Of a stretch of DNA of 52,465 bases, positions 22,301-32,659 are shown one piece after another; position 1 is the first letter of the stretch, and every line of letters starts with the position of its first letter. The notes under the pieces were generated by a model. It searched no databases. It was not told the DNA's origin and was given only the letters and a program-made list of their open reading frames with translations. Location: NCBI GenBank assembly GCA_016946835.1, contig JACVTC010000302.1, positions 1 through 52,465 on the forward strand. The letters run 5' to 3'. Source of the stretch: Neocallimastix lanati (nom. inval.) (taxonomy: Eukaryota; Neocallimastigomycota; Neocallimastigomycetes; Neocallimastigales; Neocallimastigaceae). Position numbers and translations under genes: made by a program.

Positions 22301-24245
22301 AATGGTATAAGATTATTTTCTTTAAAATAATTATTACATCTAGTATTTCGTATACAATGAACAGCCAGTGCTTTATATAATGATTCATCTGCTCTCTCCT
22401 CTTCAGGAATATCTGAATTCCAACGTGCCTTAATATCTTCAGGTAATTCGTCAAAATTATTAGTATCTATTTCATTAATTTCAGATACAAATGATCTAAA
22501 TGAACTTTCTAAATTATTATTAGTATTCATAGTAATGTATACGTCTTCAGGACTTAGATCAAAACCTTTATAATTACCATCTTCAAGAACATTATACGGA
22601 TTAAGAAGAAAAGTCATTACATTATTATCTTTTATTATTTCTATAGGATCTTTACTAAATATAACTTGATCACTGTTTTCATCATAATAATTATTAAATT
22701 GTTCTGCATATTTTACAAGAGCAATATCATATAATTGACTAAATTTATCATCAAGTTCCTCCCCTTCCAAATTTCTTAGGCTAGGAATAATATCTTTAAT
22801 ACTTAATTGTTTTTCTTCTCCATTATATGATACTGTCACAGAAATAGGAACTAAATTACCATTCTTATCTATTTCTTTGACTAATCTACCATTTTCATCC
22901 CCAGCAGCTAAAACCACAAATGCCATCTTATTTGATAATTCATCATAATTTGTATTTTTTAATGGATTATTATTAATATCTTTCAATGCAATAGCCAATT
23001 TTTTATCAGAATCTGTTTTTATATGATTCATTAATTCATCATTTAGTTTTACTTTTTCAACTTTATTTTTATTATTTTGAGACGAAAAATCTTTGACATT
23101 GAATTTTTCAATTAATGAATTTAAATATTTAATTAATTTAAGAAACTTAATTGTCTTGAATTTATGATTTTTTAATGAATCATATTTATTTATTTCTTCT
23201 TCTTTCGTTTTGACAAAGTTTTTAATTTCATTAATATTATCAGAAGTTTCTTTAACTAATACTTCATCACTTTTATCTTTAATATCATCTTCAAAACCTT
23301 TAATTATACCTTCTTTCACTTCATCTGATACAGAATCTGATTTTATTTTATCTACAATATTATTTCCAAAATTTTCATCGATTATTAGATTATTTTCAGA
23401 TGGAATAACTTCTAAATTATTTTCTTCTTCGCTTATTTTATTATTAACTTCATTCCTAAATCTAGTTACTAATTCACTATCTTCACTTGGTTCACCATTG
23501 CTATATAATTCATAATCAGTAATAAATTGCAATTCATCGAAATCCTCAGCTATATCCTTTAATACTTGATTACTTGTTTCTTCTAAATTTTTTAATTCTC
23601 CAGAAAGTTTTTCAATTGCTTCATCTATATTATCTGAATCTCCAATACTTTTTGGATCTATTTTTAAACTGGATTTTTCTTTATTGAATTTAATTCTTAC
23701 AGTCTTCTTTAACAATTTAAGAACCTTTTTTAATCCTTTTAACAATTTTTCTTTAAAATATTTAGATTTAGAATCGTTATTATAGTCTGCAACATTAATA
23801 TCATTATCTTCATCAAATCTAACCATATTATAATTTGAAATATCATATAATATATTTTCTAAATTTGATATATCATCTTCATTGATCTTAATATCTGATT
23901 TATTCGAATCAGAAATCTTATCTTTATAATCATTAACAATATCATTCATATTTTGTATTATCTTATCACGTTCTTCTGTTGTGAATAGATGTGCATTATC
24001 TTTATATGTATTTGAAAAATTATTCCAAAAGTCATTAAAATTTTCATTATTTTCAATATTATTAAAATAATCATCGATATTATCAATATTTAATAAATCA
24101 ATTTTTTTTTCTTTAAATTTTTCCAATAATTCATTCATACTATCTTTAATATTATAAGACATACGTACTCTAATTTTATTGCAAGAACATCCTGTTTTTA
24201 AACCTCTTTTACTATTTTTAGTTTCTATAACTCTACAATTTAAAC

Positions 24246-24291
<46 letters not shown>

Positions 24292-25686
24292 TTTATAAAT
24301 TTCAACTTTATTTGCTAAATTTATTGCGTCTCCTAATTCATGTGAATGACCAGGTCCGGCAGTTATTCCATAAGATTGTTCATTCCTTAAACTTACTGGA
24401 TATAATTTAATTAAACCTAAAATTTTAGAAAGATTTGATACTTTATCTATTTCGCTTCTTGCAGGGTTAGAATTAATTCTAGAAAAATTACTTATTAAAT
24501 TTGTAATTTTATCATTATAACCTCCATTTGGATAAGATGTTGCTCTATTTATATGTAAATTCTTATCACCATCTTTTTTATATCCTTTGTTAATATGATA
24601 GATTCTGTTTTCAACTATAGTATTTCTAGAATAAATTCCTGCATCATTATTATCACGACCGTTTACTAATATTCCACATTTAGGTATTATATCGATTCCT
24701 GCTTCTTCAATAATTCCATTTTTAGTGCTTTTACCATAATCGTTATTGATTTCCTTTATTTCACTATATGGTAATTCATTACGTTCAAAATCATTATCCT
24801 TTTCATAACTTTTTGTTTGACTATTATATTTAACAGTAAATTGATGAGCCATTTTACGTTTGTTAGTATTACTACTTGAATTACGAGCTGTATAAAAATG
24901 ATATCTTTCAACATTATTAATTTTGCTTTTAACTACAACATAATTAATTTCAGATGAATACTTAATCACTCCTTGATTACTATCACTATTTGTAAAGTAA
25001 TTTCTACAATGATCGCTATCTTCAATACACAATTCTACAATTTTATATAACACATTTTCAGGAATATTATTTAATTTTTTATTATCTAAATATTTTCTAC
25101 CCTTAAATGTTTTTTCATCATATTTAGCATTTTCTCTTATATAAGAAGCAATAGAATTATAAAATTTATCATTATCTGGAAATATTATTTCTACATCAAT
25201 ATTTCTATCATATATATTTATTGGACCTACTCTCGAATTCTCTGTTAATTTTCCAAATAAATCGTACATTTTTATTCTTGCTTCTACATCATTAGTATTG
25301 CTAACACCACTGAAATATTTATTGTATGTTCTAAGTGCAGCTTGATATAATTCATCTCTAAAATAATCATTAACCGCTGTAAACCTAATTTTTCTAGGAG
25401 TATGTATTGGTATTCTATTTCTCCTACATTCTCTATCATATAATCTACGTAATTCAGGTATTATATCCACTATTGATTCATAACACCTTATATTATTTTT
25501 CTTACCATTATACACTGTCTTATAAAACCAATTATTATTATTATTATCTCTATATACTGCAATTTCTCCATTATTATCAGCCGCTGCTAAAATTAATAAA
25601 GAAATTTCTTCATTTCCATAATTGTCAAGATCACAATTCACTCGACATATAATGCATAACAATAAAAATAATATAATTAATATCAT
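19366..25686 (-). CDS. Giant secreted protein with internal duplication (2106 aa), unknown function
   Basis: A strong signal peptide (about 1-18, ending near VNC) is followed by a region that is repeated later in the chain. LLILAAADNNGEIAVY near 30 matches VVLAAGDENGRLVKEI near 925, and IVDIIPELRRLY matches IKDIIPSLRNLE. A cysteine/NYF element (DSDHCRNYF versus NTRCNNYF) and an xAGID/AECGFDL element also recur in order. Between the copies are helical, charged segments. A 16-residue poly-Asn tract (coding 24245-24292) lies near 470. The C-terminal part (about 1500-2106) is charged and probably helical, and contains the string YRRLMYMSTSKYN. No known catalytic domain can be named. It is large, acidic, exported, intronless and intact. 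Its neighbours are also secreted proteins. Confidence 0.75.
24245..24292 (-). repeat. Poly-Asn (AAT)n tract
   Basis: About 16 consecutive Asn codons within the 2106-residue protein. Similar tracts occur in the D5-like helicase and DNA polymerase genes, so both gene classes share this slippage-prone habit. Confidence 0.95.
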
Positions 25687-25743
25687 GTTTAAATTACATA
25701 TAATTTATACAATTTTAAATTTTCTATTTTTTAAACATAAAAA

Positions 25744-25751
25744 ATCATTTT
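25744..25751 (-). promoter_or_regulatory. Candidate promoter element AAAATGAT
   Basis: 58-65 bases upstream of the 25686 start, in the context TTTAAAATGATTTTTTATG on the minus strand. Confidence 0.45.
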
Positions 25752-25868
25752 AAAAAAAAAAATTATTTTAAAAATAATATAACAAATATGTTTTAAAAAT
25801 AAAATAATATGTTTTAAAAATAATATTACAAATACATTTTAACGTTTATAATATTTATATATTGAAAA

Positions 25869-27287
25869 TTAACAAAAATAACTATTAAACAATTTATGTG
25901 GAGTATTCATTAATATTTTAAATATTTTACGAATATAATAATTAGCTTTATATCTACCATCCGAATAATCTCCAAATTCAATTTTACCATCTCTATAAGC
26001 AATACTATGCCAATATTCATCGTAAAAAATTAATACCTGAATTATAAATTTACTATATTTATTATGAATCAGTGACGCTAAATAACATAATTTTATTATC
26101 AAACAATCAGTATAATTATTGATAACTATATCTAAATTTAATATATAATTAGGATCCTTTAATATTCTATCAATTCTGTTGTAATTCCTTAAATATTTAT
26201 TAATAAAATCATAATTTATTTCTCCAGGATTTAATGTGTATGATTCTATATATTTTAATTTTCCTTTATATTGAGGATCTATTATATTTACTAATTCACT
26301 TTGAATATTATAAATATTTTCAATTTTATTAGCTCTATCTTCATTAGTATAAATTGTATTTAAATCAATTACTTCATTTTTTCCTCTAATTTCACAAAAA
26401 TTAATGTTATATTTTTTAGAAAAATTTACTTGAAAAATATTATTTAAATGATTGAAGTTTCGTATTAACTCATCAGTAAAACATGTATTAATGAATTCTT
26501 CAGCATATTTATCTTCACATTTTAAATATAAGCGATTTTTTATACAAAGTTTATCTGAATAATACTTTAGCGTTTCAAAAGAATAATTTATTGGAACTCT
26601 ATAACCTTCAATACTTTTAAGTTTTAAATTATATTGTTTAATTTTATCCAAACAATAATTCAATATATTAATATCTTTACCAAATTCTTTAAGTATCTTT
26701 ATTAAAATATCATTAATATTATTTTCATTGGATTTAATAAAATCTTCTAATAAATACTTATGTGTATTGGAATAAAAATATTTATTTATATAAAAAGTTA
26801 TATCCGGTACTACAGCTCTATTTAAAGTATCAGAATAAAACAAAATAAACGTTTTGGTATATATTTTTGAATAATTATATAAATACAATAAATAAAAACG
26901 TATATCTCTATCTCCTACAACTTCTTTTAAAAAGTCTTCATCTTTCTCATATAATAATTTATCGATAAAATATTTATTAATAATAATTAAAGAACAATAA
27001 CAATAAAAAGAAGGATTTAAATGTTTATATTTATTATAATTATATCTAAATTCTTTAAAAAAATATTTAAATCTATTATATTGTTTATTATTATTTATTA
27101 AAAAAAATTGATCACTTATTATACTAATATCAACAACATATTCATGATCCTTTATTTTATCATATTTAAATAATGGCTCTTTCAAAAATATACCTTGTTC
27201 TGCGATATATAATAATCTTTTGGGATCGCATTTACCATTTAATTCTTTATAAAAATCTTTAGTATTCTCCTCAAAAGATTTAGACAT
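25869..27287 (-). CDS. Hypothetical protein, 472 aa
   Basis: I do not recognise this protein. The ATG at 27287 (MSKSFEENTKDF) is chosen; the frame is open five codons further but without an ATG. The protein is rich in Tyr, Asn, Ile and Lys, has no signal peptide, and looks like a folded mixed alpha/beta protein. The C-terminal part has YWHSIAYRDGKIEFGDYSDG near 425-445, where a His on a strand is followed by an acidic turn. This recalls the His-Asp part of papain- or adenain-like folds, but no matching catalytic Cys context is convincing. It is the only gene in the middle block without an export signal, and has an AAATTGAT element 48-55 bases upstream. Confidence 0.65.
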   Translation of the reverse strand: MSKSFEENTKDFYKELNGKCDPKRLLYIAEQGIFLKEPLFKYDKIKDHEYVVDISIISDQFFLINNNKQYNRFKYFFKEFRYNYNKYKHLNPSFYCYCSLIIINKYFIDKLLYEKDEDFLKEVVGDRDIRFYLLYLYNYSKIYTKTFILFYSDTLNRAVVPDITFYINKYFYSNTHKYLLEDFIKSNENNINDILIKILKEFGKDINILNYCLDKIKQYNLKLKSIEGYRVPINYSFETLKYYSDKLCIKNRLYLKCEDKYAEEFINTCFTDELIRNFNHLNNIFQVNFSKKYNINFCEIRGKNEVIDLNTIYTNEDRANKIENIYNIQSELVNIIDPQYKGKLKYIESYTLNPGEINYDFINKYLRNYNRIDRILKDPNYILNLDIVINNYTDCLIIKLCYLASLIHNKYSKFIIQVLIFYDEYWHSIAYRDGKIEFGDYSDGRYKANYYIRKIFKILMNTPHKLFNSYFC

Positions 27288-27334
27288 ATTTATGAAACTC
27301 ACTTTGTATTTTAATATTTATTTATATTTATAAA

Positions 27335-27342
27335 ATCAATTT
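27335..27342 (-). promoter_or_regulatory. Candidate promoter element AAATTGAT
   Basis: 48-55 bases upstream of the ATG at 27287, in the context TTTATAAATTGATTTTA on the minus strand. It matches the mimivirus-type AAAATTGA core more closely than the other copies. Confidence 0.45.
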
Positions 27343-27637
27343 ATAAATAAATAAATATATAAAGTTTAATATTATTTAACGTTCTAATAAAGAGTTCAAA
27401 TTATATATTTCTTTTTATTATAATTTTATAAGTTATATTTATAAAAATATATAATTTATACATTAAATATTATTTTAAAATATTGTTTTCGAAAAGATAT
27501 AACATTTTTTTTTATATCATTAATCATTATTAACTTTTAACTTTTTTTAAAAAAAAAAATTAATAAAATTTTAAATTAGTGAAGGATTTTTTTCCACTTT
27601 AAAATTAATACATCTGTTTAATTTATTTTTAATAATA

Positions 27638-27797
27638 AAAAAAAATTAATACTTCATTTAAAAATTTTTTAATCTTTTTTTTTTTATTTATTGGATTATC
27701 TTAATTCTTGGTAATGAAAAAAATTAATACTTCATTTAAAAATTTTTTAATCTTTTTTTTTTTTTATTTATTGGATTATCTTAATTCTTGGTAATGA
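27638..27797. repeat. Tandem duplication, about 78 bp x2
   Basis: Two copies of a segment running from ttaatacttcattt to ttcttggtaatga. They differ only in the length of a T run, which implies a recent duplication in non-coding DNA. Confidence 0.92.
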
Positions 27798-28047
27798 TAT
27801 TAAAACATTTTAATTATAATTTAAAATTACAAAAAATTATATAAATTACTTAAATTAATATATTTATATATGGATAAATTTTTAATTAAAATTTAATGAT
27901 TTCTAAAATAAATTATATATATATTATATGTATTTTTTTTACATATCTTTGACATCATAAAATAAATCTCTATATTAAATTATTTTATATATTAGAAAAG
28001 TGTTTTATTACATATAGTATAATTCTTTAGTTCAAAGTTTATTTAAT

Positions 28048-28055
28048 AAAATGAT
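28048..28055 (+). promoter_or_regulatory. Candidate promoter element AAAATGAT
   Basis: 108-115 bases upstream of the 28163 start, in the context TTTAATAAAATGATATTTTT. Confidence 0.4.
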
Positions 28056-28162
28056 ATTTTTATTTTTTAGTAACCAAAAAAATATTAAATATTTTGTTAA
28101 TTAAATAATACTTAATAAAATATATTTTATTTTAATTATTTAAATTAATTTAATAAATAAAA

Positions 28163-28864
28163 ATGAAATTTATTGATTTATTATTATCATTAACTATTTC
28201 TACTTTATCTTTTGCTAATTCCATTAATTTTTTGAAATTAATCAAAAGAGATGTAACTTACGATGAAGAAGCGTTCTTGAACAATTTAAGTGAGGAATGT
28301 AGGACAGAATACGAAAATTCAGAATATAATAATAAATGCATGCCTGATATAACTCTAGTTAATTATAATAATTCTTGTTCAGATGTTGACTCTGAAAAAT
28401 GTAAAACATTTTTTAGTGACCCATTAAAATGTTTTCCAAGTTGCCAAAATATTCCTGAATTTAAAGAACTTTTTCAGCCAGCTATAATGAAAACTTATCA
28501 GCAAAGTAATAAAGTATTCTGTCAAACAAATGAAAAAGGTGAATTATGTCCATATTCTTTGTCTATGATGACAAAAGGTGGAGGTATTAATGTTCTACTA
28601 GATCAATGTAAATCTAAAAAATGTACCGAATCGTTACTTGAAATTTTTAAAGATATTAGTATTGACCAATTTACAGTTTTTGAAAATTCAACCTATACTA
28701 CTGGAAATTTTAATTATAATGAGTTAAATTTAGTAAACCAATATATTTCAATTTTAGAATCCAAAAAATGTCAGTATCTACATGTTACAAGTGATGCCGG
28801 TCATATTAATATCAATACTTCTTTATTAATTTCTTTAGTTATATTATTATTACTACTATTTTAA
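28163..28864 (+). CDS. Secreted, probably GPI-anchored cysteine-rich protein
   Basis: 233 residues. A signal peptide (about 1-19, FANS) is followed by a cysteine-containing ectodomain with about ten cysteines. The C-terminus has a small-residue site (SDAG near 212-215), a short spacer and a terminal hydrophobic stretch ending LVILLLLLF with no cytosolic tail, the layout of a GPI-anchor signal. It would sit on the fungal cell surface (or a viral envelope if viral). The ectodomain family is not recognised. A 10-bp imperfect hairpin lies 40 bases after the stop. Confidence 0.78.
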   Translation: MKFIDLLLSLTISTLSFANSINFLKLIKRDVTYDEEAFLNNLSEECRTEYENSEYNNKCMPDITLVNYNNSCSDVDSEKCKTFFSDPLKCFPSCQNIPEFKELFQPAIMKTYQQSNKVFCQTNEKGELCPYSLSMMTKGGGINVLLDQCKSKKCTESLLEIFKDISIDQFTVFENSTYTTGNFNYNELNLVNQYISILESKKCQYLHVTSDAGHININTSLLISLVILLLLLF

Positions 28865-30048
28865 TAGTAATAATTAAATGTTGTACCCAATATGCAAATT
28901 GACAAGTAACTTATCATTAAGTCACTTATAAAGCTTTATTAAATTTATTATAAAATATTTAATCACGAGAATTAAAAAACAATTAAATAATATTTAATAA
29001 ATATCATAAATAAGTTAAAATTAATATAATATTTACATAAGTATTTATGTAAAAGTATATATAAAAATAATAATAGCAAAATTTTTAATGTACTATCTCT
29101 AAACAAAAGAAACTTCAAATATTTGGTATTTATATTAAATAAATATTTACTGAAATAATTCAATTTTTTTATTAAAGTAAATATAATTTATTTATTATAT
29201 ATTACATTTAAATTTTGTATTTCAAAGTTTCATATTAAATATTTATCAAAGAAAATATTTGTAACTAATGTAACACTTTTAGAATTGAAAATACATGACA
29301 GAGTTTTGATAACTAGAAAGCAAACTTTACTAAATATTGTTTCAATTTTATTTATTAAATAATACAAATAAATTTGAACAATTAAGATATTAAATATTAA
29401 TAACTCAAAATTATTTCTTGTTCAATTATATATAATATAATTTATATAAATTCAAAAAAAAAAAAATCCTTTATTTATAATAAACTACATAACTCGAACA
29501 AGAAATTAAATAAATAAATTCAAAATAATAATAAATTTATAAATCAATAAATATGAATTTATTTCCAAAAAGAAAAAAAATAACAATCAGATATTTTTAA
29601 AAAAAAAATAGAATATAAATTATAATAAATATAAATACACCTTTATCGGCTATACTTTTTTAAATTTAAATAGTTAAATATTTTTTAAAAGTAAAAACCT
29701 TATAATATAATATCATATTTAATAACAACATTTATACATTTATATATATTTAATAACAACGTTATCAGTATATAAGCTTTACTTTATTATAAATTATGGA
29801 TTTTTTTTTTTTTAAAAAAAAATTATTTTATTATAAATTTTAGCTTTTAAAAACATTTCTTTAAGATATAAAATTTAGTTGCATTCTATATATTTCATAA
29901 CATTTTATTTTTTTCTTTATTTAATGTTTATTAGATAGTAACTCTAAATATCTAATATTTAAAAGTTTCAAATATTCATAATTTGTGTATTCCCCCATTT
30001 TTTATTTTTTTTTATTTATTTAAATTTCTATTTATCAATCACTATCAA
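28865..30048. other. AT-rich convergent gap
   Basis: About 1.2 kb between two converging genes. Apart from the hairpin at 28904-28927 I see nothing: no credible ORF, tRNA or repeat of note. Confidence 0.55.
28904..28927 (+). terminator. Stem-loop downstream of GPI-like gene
   Basis: The arms aagtaactta and taagtcactt pair with one A-C mismatch around a TCAT loop. It lies 40 bases past the stop codon and could mark a transcript 3' end. This is inference from position and structure only. Confidence 0.35.
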
Positions 30049-31905
30049 TCACATACACTTTCCGAATTCAGATTGACATCCATTATAGCAGTATTTTTTA
30101 CCATTGCCACAGTAGCCATACTTACTACAGCACTTATTATTATTGCATATTCCATATTCTATACCACAACGACTTGACTTTGAATAACATAAACCATAAT
30201 TATTTTGGCAACCTTTTCCACAATATTTCTCAGTATCTCCGCAATGTCCATATTTGCTGCAACATTTGTTGTTTTTACAGACATAGATCCCATCATCATA
30301 TGTGCCGCATTTGTTACTGGACATAATAGTTGGTATCGAAATTCCACTTATTGAGGATGAAGATTGTGTTTGGCTCGGCAAATAAATATCCTTGTGTGAT
30401 TTAGTGGTTATTTTATCGATTTTGGTAGTAATATTATCATTAATTGAGATTATTGTAGTACTAGTTAAATTAGTATAGATTGGAATATCACCAACAACTG
30501 GAGTGGTGGAAGTGAGAGTATTACTTGAAGTAGTCGTTTCAAAATCCAACGGCATGTCATATTCTCTCGGAAATGGATAGCCTTTATATTCGTCAGTAGG
30601 TAAAATTTGCCAAATTTTTACACCCGCTCCATCATACAACATAACTGGTGAATTTTTAGATTTGGATCCATCATCCGATAATACTAAAAAATACCCTGAA
30701 TCTCCAAAGTAACCAACATTATAAGTTAAGTTCCGTGGTAGAGAATCCCAAACGATTATTTCTTTATCTGATTTATAATTTACGTTTTGGATAACATTGC
30801 CAATTTCGTATATTTTGCTTTTGTTCTCAGGAGATTTATAATTTTTTAGCCATTCTTTGAACTTTGCGAAATATTCTAATATATAACTTTTGTTCAATGA
30901 ATCGTTATCTTCAACTGAATTAGCAGATACTTGATCCTTATTCTTTTCTTCAATCCTTTTGTTTAATTTATTTTCTTTGGTTATACTATTTGTTTTCTCG
31001 TCGTAATGGTCGTTCTTATCCAATGATTTAACGATATTTTTAGCAGTAACTACTAAATGACCGTTAATATCAATAAAGAATTTGAGGTCATATTTACTCA
31101 AGTAGTTTATTCCATTGGACCATTTGATGTGACTTTCTTTAAATTCATTTTCACATAATGCTAATTCGCCATTAGGAAGTAATCCAAAATGCCATCTACC
31201 TCCAGGAGATGAAACATATTCGCCTTTCTTTAAAGCTTTACTATAACTTAATGTATATCCTTTGGTTCTTTCATTAAAAGTGTTATTTAAAGTTAGTTGT
31301 TTGGTGTTATTTGTTTTAGTGTCGCAGTGATTCAAATAGGTGACGTAATTGTTGATTTTGATCGTAGTTACATTTTTGGAAATTTCTATATTGTTATTGT
31401 AATTGCATGACCAAAGATTGACTTTTGCACTATATATAGGAAGTGCTCTAATATTATAGCATTGATTATCTGGTACTATAAATTCTACTATTTGTGTTGT
31501 ATTATTGGGAAGAGTAATATGACATGAGATAGATTGTTTGTTCATATTTTGTATGGTTCCACACTCATTTTCGGAATTTACATTCATTTTATTAATTTCA
31601 ATAGGATTTCCTAGAACCGTAATAATATTACCTTCTTTACTGTTAACAATAAGTGATGAGTGATATGGGTTGTATGCCGGATTATCACTTGTTAAAGCAA
31701 CGCAACCCTTCTCTTTTTCAAATAAATCTTTGTAATAGTAATTATAATACTCTTGTATATTATTATTATATTGCTTACTATAAGCTGTGTTTTTATTTGT
31801 TAATTCTAATAAAGATAACGGTAATTCCGAATTATCAGTAGACCTTTTTTCTGAATTAGAAATTATCGCTAATAATGTAAAAATTAAATATTTTATAAGT
31901 ATCAT
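30049..31905 (-). CDS. Secreted lectin/CBM18 protein, paralogue of the giant lectin protein
   Basis: 618 residues from the ATG at 31905, which starts a signal peptide (MILIKYLIFTLLAIISNS). The open frame extends 15 codons upstream but only to a TTG, so the ATG is preferred. Modules in order: NPAYNPYHSSLI near 80; a conserved patch with CYNIRALPIY; a B_lectin-like repeat with GLLPNGELALC and KWSNGI; the IVWDSLPRNLTYNVGY and LYDGAGVKIWQ module; a Ser/Thr linker; and two C-terminal CBM18 domains (cores CCSKYGHCG and CCSKYGYCG). The first four modules match the giant protein at 12759-18698 in the same order; that protein has long Ser/Thr inserts and lacks CBM18. Expected to be exported and chitin-binding. 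An AAATTGAT element is 41-48 bases upstream. Confidence 0.85.
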   Translation of the reverse strand: MILIKYLIFTLLAIISNSEKRSTDNSELPLSLLELTNKNTAYSKQYNNNIQEYYNYYYKDLFEKEKGCVALTSDNPAYNPYHSSLIVNSKEGNIITVLGNPIEINKMNVNSENECGTIQNMNKQSISCHITLPNNTTQIVEFIVPDNQCYNIRALPIYSAKVNLWSCNYNNNIEISKNVTTIKINNYVTYLNHCDTKTNNTKQLTLNNTFNERTKGYTLSYSKALKKGEYVSSPGGRWHFGLLPNGELALCENEFKESHIKWSNGINYLSKYDLKFFIDINGHLVVTAKNIVKSLDKNDHYDEKTNSITKENKLNKRIEEKNKDQVSANSVEDNDSLNKSYILEYFAKFKEWLKNYKSPENKSKIYEIGNVIQNVNYKSDKEIIVWDSLPRNLTYNVGYFGDSGYFLVLSDDGSKSKNSPVMLYDGAGVKIWQILPTDEYKGYPFPREYDMPLDFETTTSSNTLTSTTPVVGDIPIYTNLTSTTIISINDNITTKIDKITTKSHKDIYLPSQTQSSSSISGISIPTIMSSNKCGTYDDGIYVCKNNKCCSKYGHCGDTEKYCGKGCQNNYGLCYSKSSRCGIEYGICNNNKCCSKYGYCGNGKKYCYNGCQSEFGKCM

Positions 31906-31945
31906 TAGAGTTGAAACTATTTTAAAAATTAACACAATAAAATAA

Positions 31946-31953
31946 ATCAATTT
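31946..31953 (-). promoter_or_regulatory. Candidate promoter element AAATTGAT
   Basis: 41-48 bases upstream of the ATG at 31905, in the context TTTAAATTGATTTATTTTA. Its position supports the shorter start, because the longer open frame would overlap it. Confidence 0.4.
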
Positions 31954-32022
31954 AAATACCTTAAAAAAATTTAATTACCTACTTATATGATTAATTTATA
32001 TTAAACTATTAAAATAGAGTGT

Positions 32023-32030
32023 AAATTGAA
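32023..32030 (+). promoter_or_regulatory. Candidate promoter element AAATTGAA
   Basis: 54-61 bases upstream of the 32084 start, in the context TAAATTGAAAATTTAATA. The last base differs from the other copies. Confidence 0.35.
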
Positions 32031-32083
32031 AATTTAATAAATATTTAAAATAAAAAATAAAAATAAAAAATTTAATTATAAAA

Positions 32084-32659
32084 ATGTATCTATTTAAAAT
32101 TTTATTAATTTTAACATTATCAGCTAATACAATATTTTCTTCTCCATTATCATCTATTGTTGATGGTAATCTTAATGAAGAATACGAAACTACATTAACT
32201 AAAAGATCACATTGGGACAATGACTTTAATTCAAAAATTTTTGATGACATGAGAAAGGAATTAGAAAACAATCCAATCTATGATGACATGAGGAAGGAAA
32301 TGGAAAATAACCCTATCTACGATGAAATGAGAAAAGATATGGAAAATAATCCTATCTACGATGAAATGAGAAAAGAAATGGAAACTAATCCAATCTATGA
32401 TGACATGAGAAAGGATATGGAAACTAATCCTATCTATGACGACATGAGAAGGGAATTGGAAGAAAAACAGAAAAAAACTAAAACTACAGCAAAAAAGCAA
32501 GCTATTCCAACTATATTATCTAGTGATAAGTGTGGCTCTAAGAAGGATGGAATATACATGTGTAAACGTAATTATTGTTGTAGTAAATATGGATATTGTG
32601 GTAAATCCAGTGCCTACTGTGATTCTGGATGCCAATCAAGATACGGTAAATGTTGGTAA
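32084..32659 (+). CDS. Small secreted CBM18 protein with 13-residue repeats
   Basis: 191 residues. A signal peptide (about 1-19) is followed by a short spacer, then five full copies and one partial copy of a 13-residue repeat of the type DDMRKEMENNPIY (residues about 54-130), a Lys-rich linker, and one C-terminal CBM18 domain with eight cysteines (core CCSKYGYCG). The repeat alternates acidic and basic residues and is likely an alpha-helical spacer holding the chitin-binding head away from an anchor. Expected to be exported and to bind chitin. Divergent from the 30049 gene, with a 178-base shared upstream region carrying one promoter-like element for each gene. Confidence 0.85.
   Translation: MYLFKILLILTLSANTIFSSPLSSIVDGNLNEEYETTLTKRSHWDNDFNSKIFDDMRKELENNPIYDDMRKEMENNPIYDEMRKDMENNPIYDEMRKEMETNPIYDDMRKDMETNPIYDDMRRELEEKQKKTKTTAKKQAIPTILSSDKCGSKKDGIYMCKRNYCCSKYGYCGKSSAYCDSGCQSRYGKCW
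32243..32476 (+). repeat. 39-bp tandem repeat (five full copies plus one partial)
   Basis: In-frame 39-bp units within the small CBM18 gene. Protein changes between units are conservative (D/E, K/R, N/T), showing selection on the repeat at protein level. Confidence 0.95.

Larger units (their letters stand above)
27288..28162. other. AT-rich divergent region with 78-bp duplication
   Basis: Upstream region of both the 472-residue protein and the GPI-like protein. Holds the two promoter-like elements and a tandem duplication at about 27638-27797. Otherwise no coding signal. Confidence 0.5.

Noticed and set aside
25869-26100. A papain- or adenain-like cysteine peptidase in the 472-residue protein
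   Set aside because: Only a His on a strand with an acidic turn is suggestive; no catalytic Cys with proper surroundings was found.
31906-31950. Longer N-terminus for the 30049 lectin gene
   Set aside because: The extra 15 codons start with TTG, would spoil the signal peptide position and would overlap the promoter-like element; ATG at 31905 is better. The same reasoning moves the 472-residue gene start from a GTG at 27302 to the ATG at 27287.
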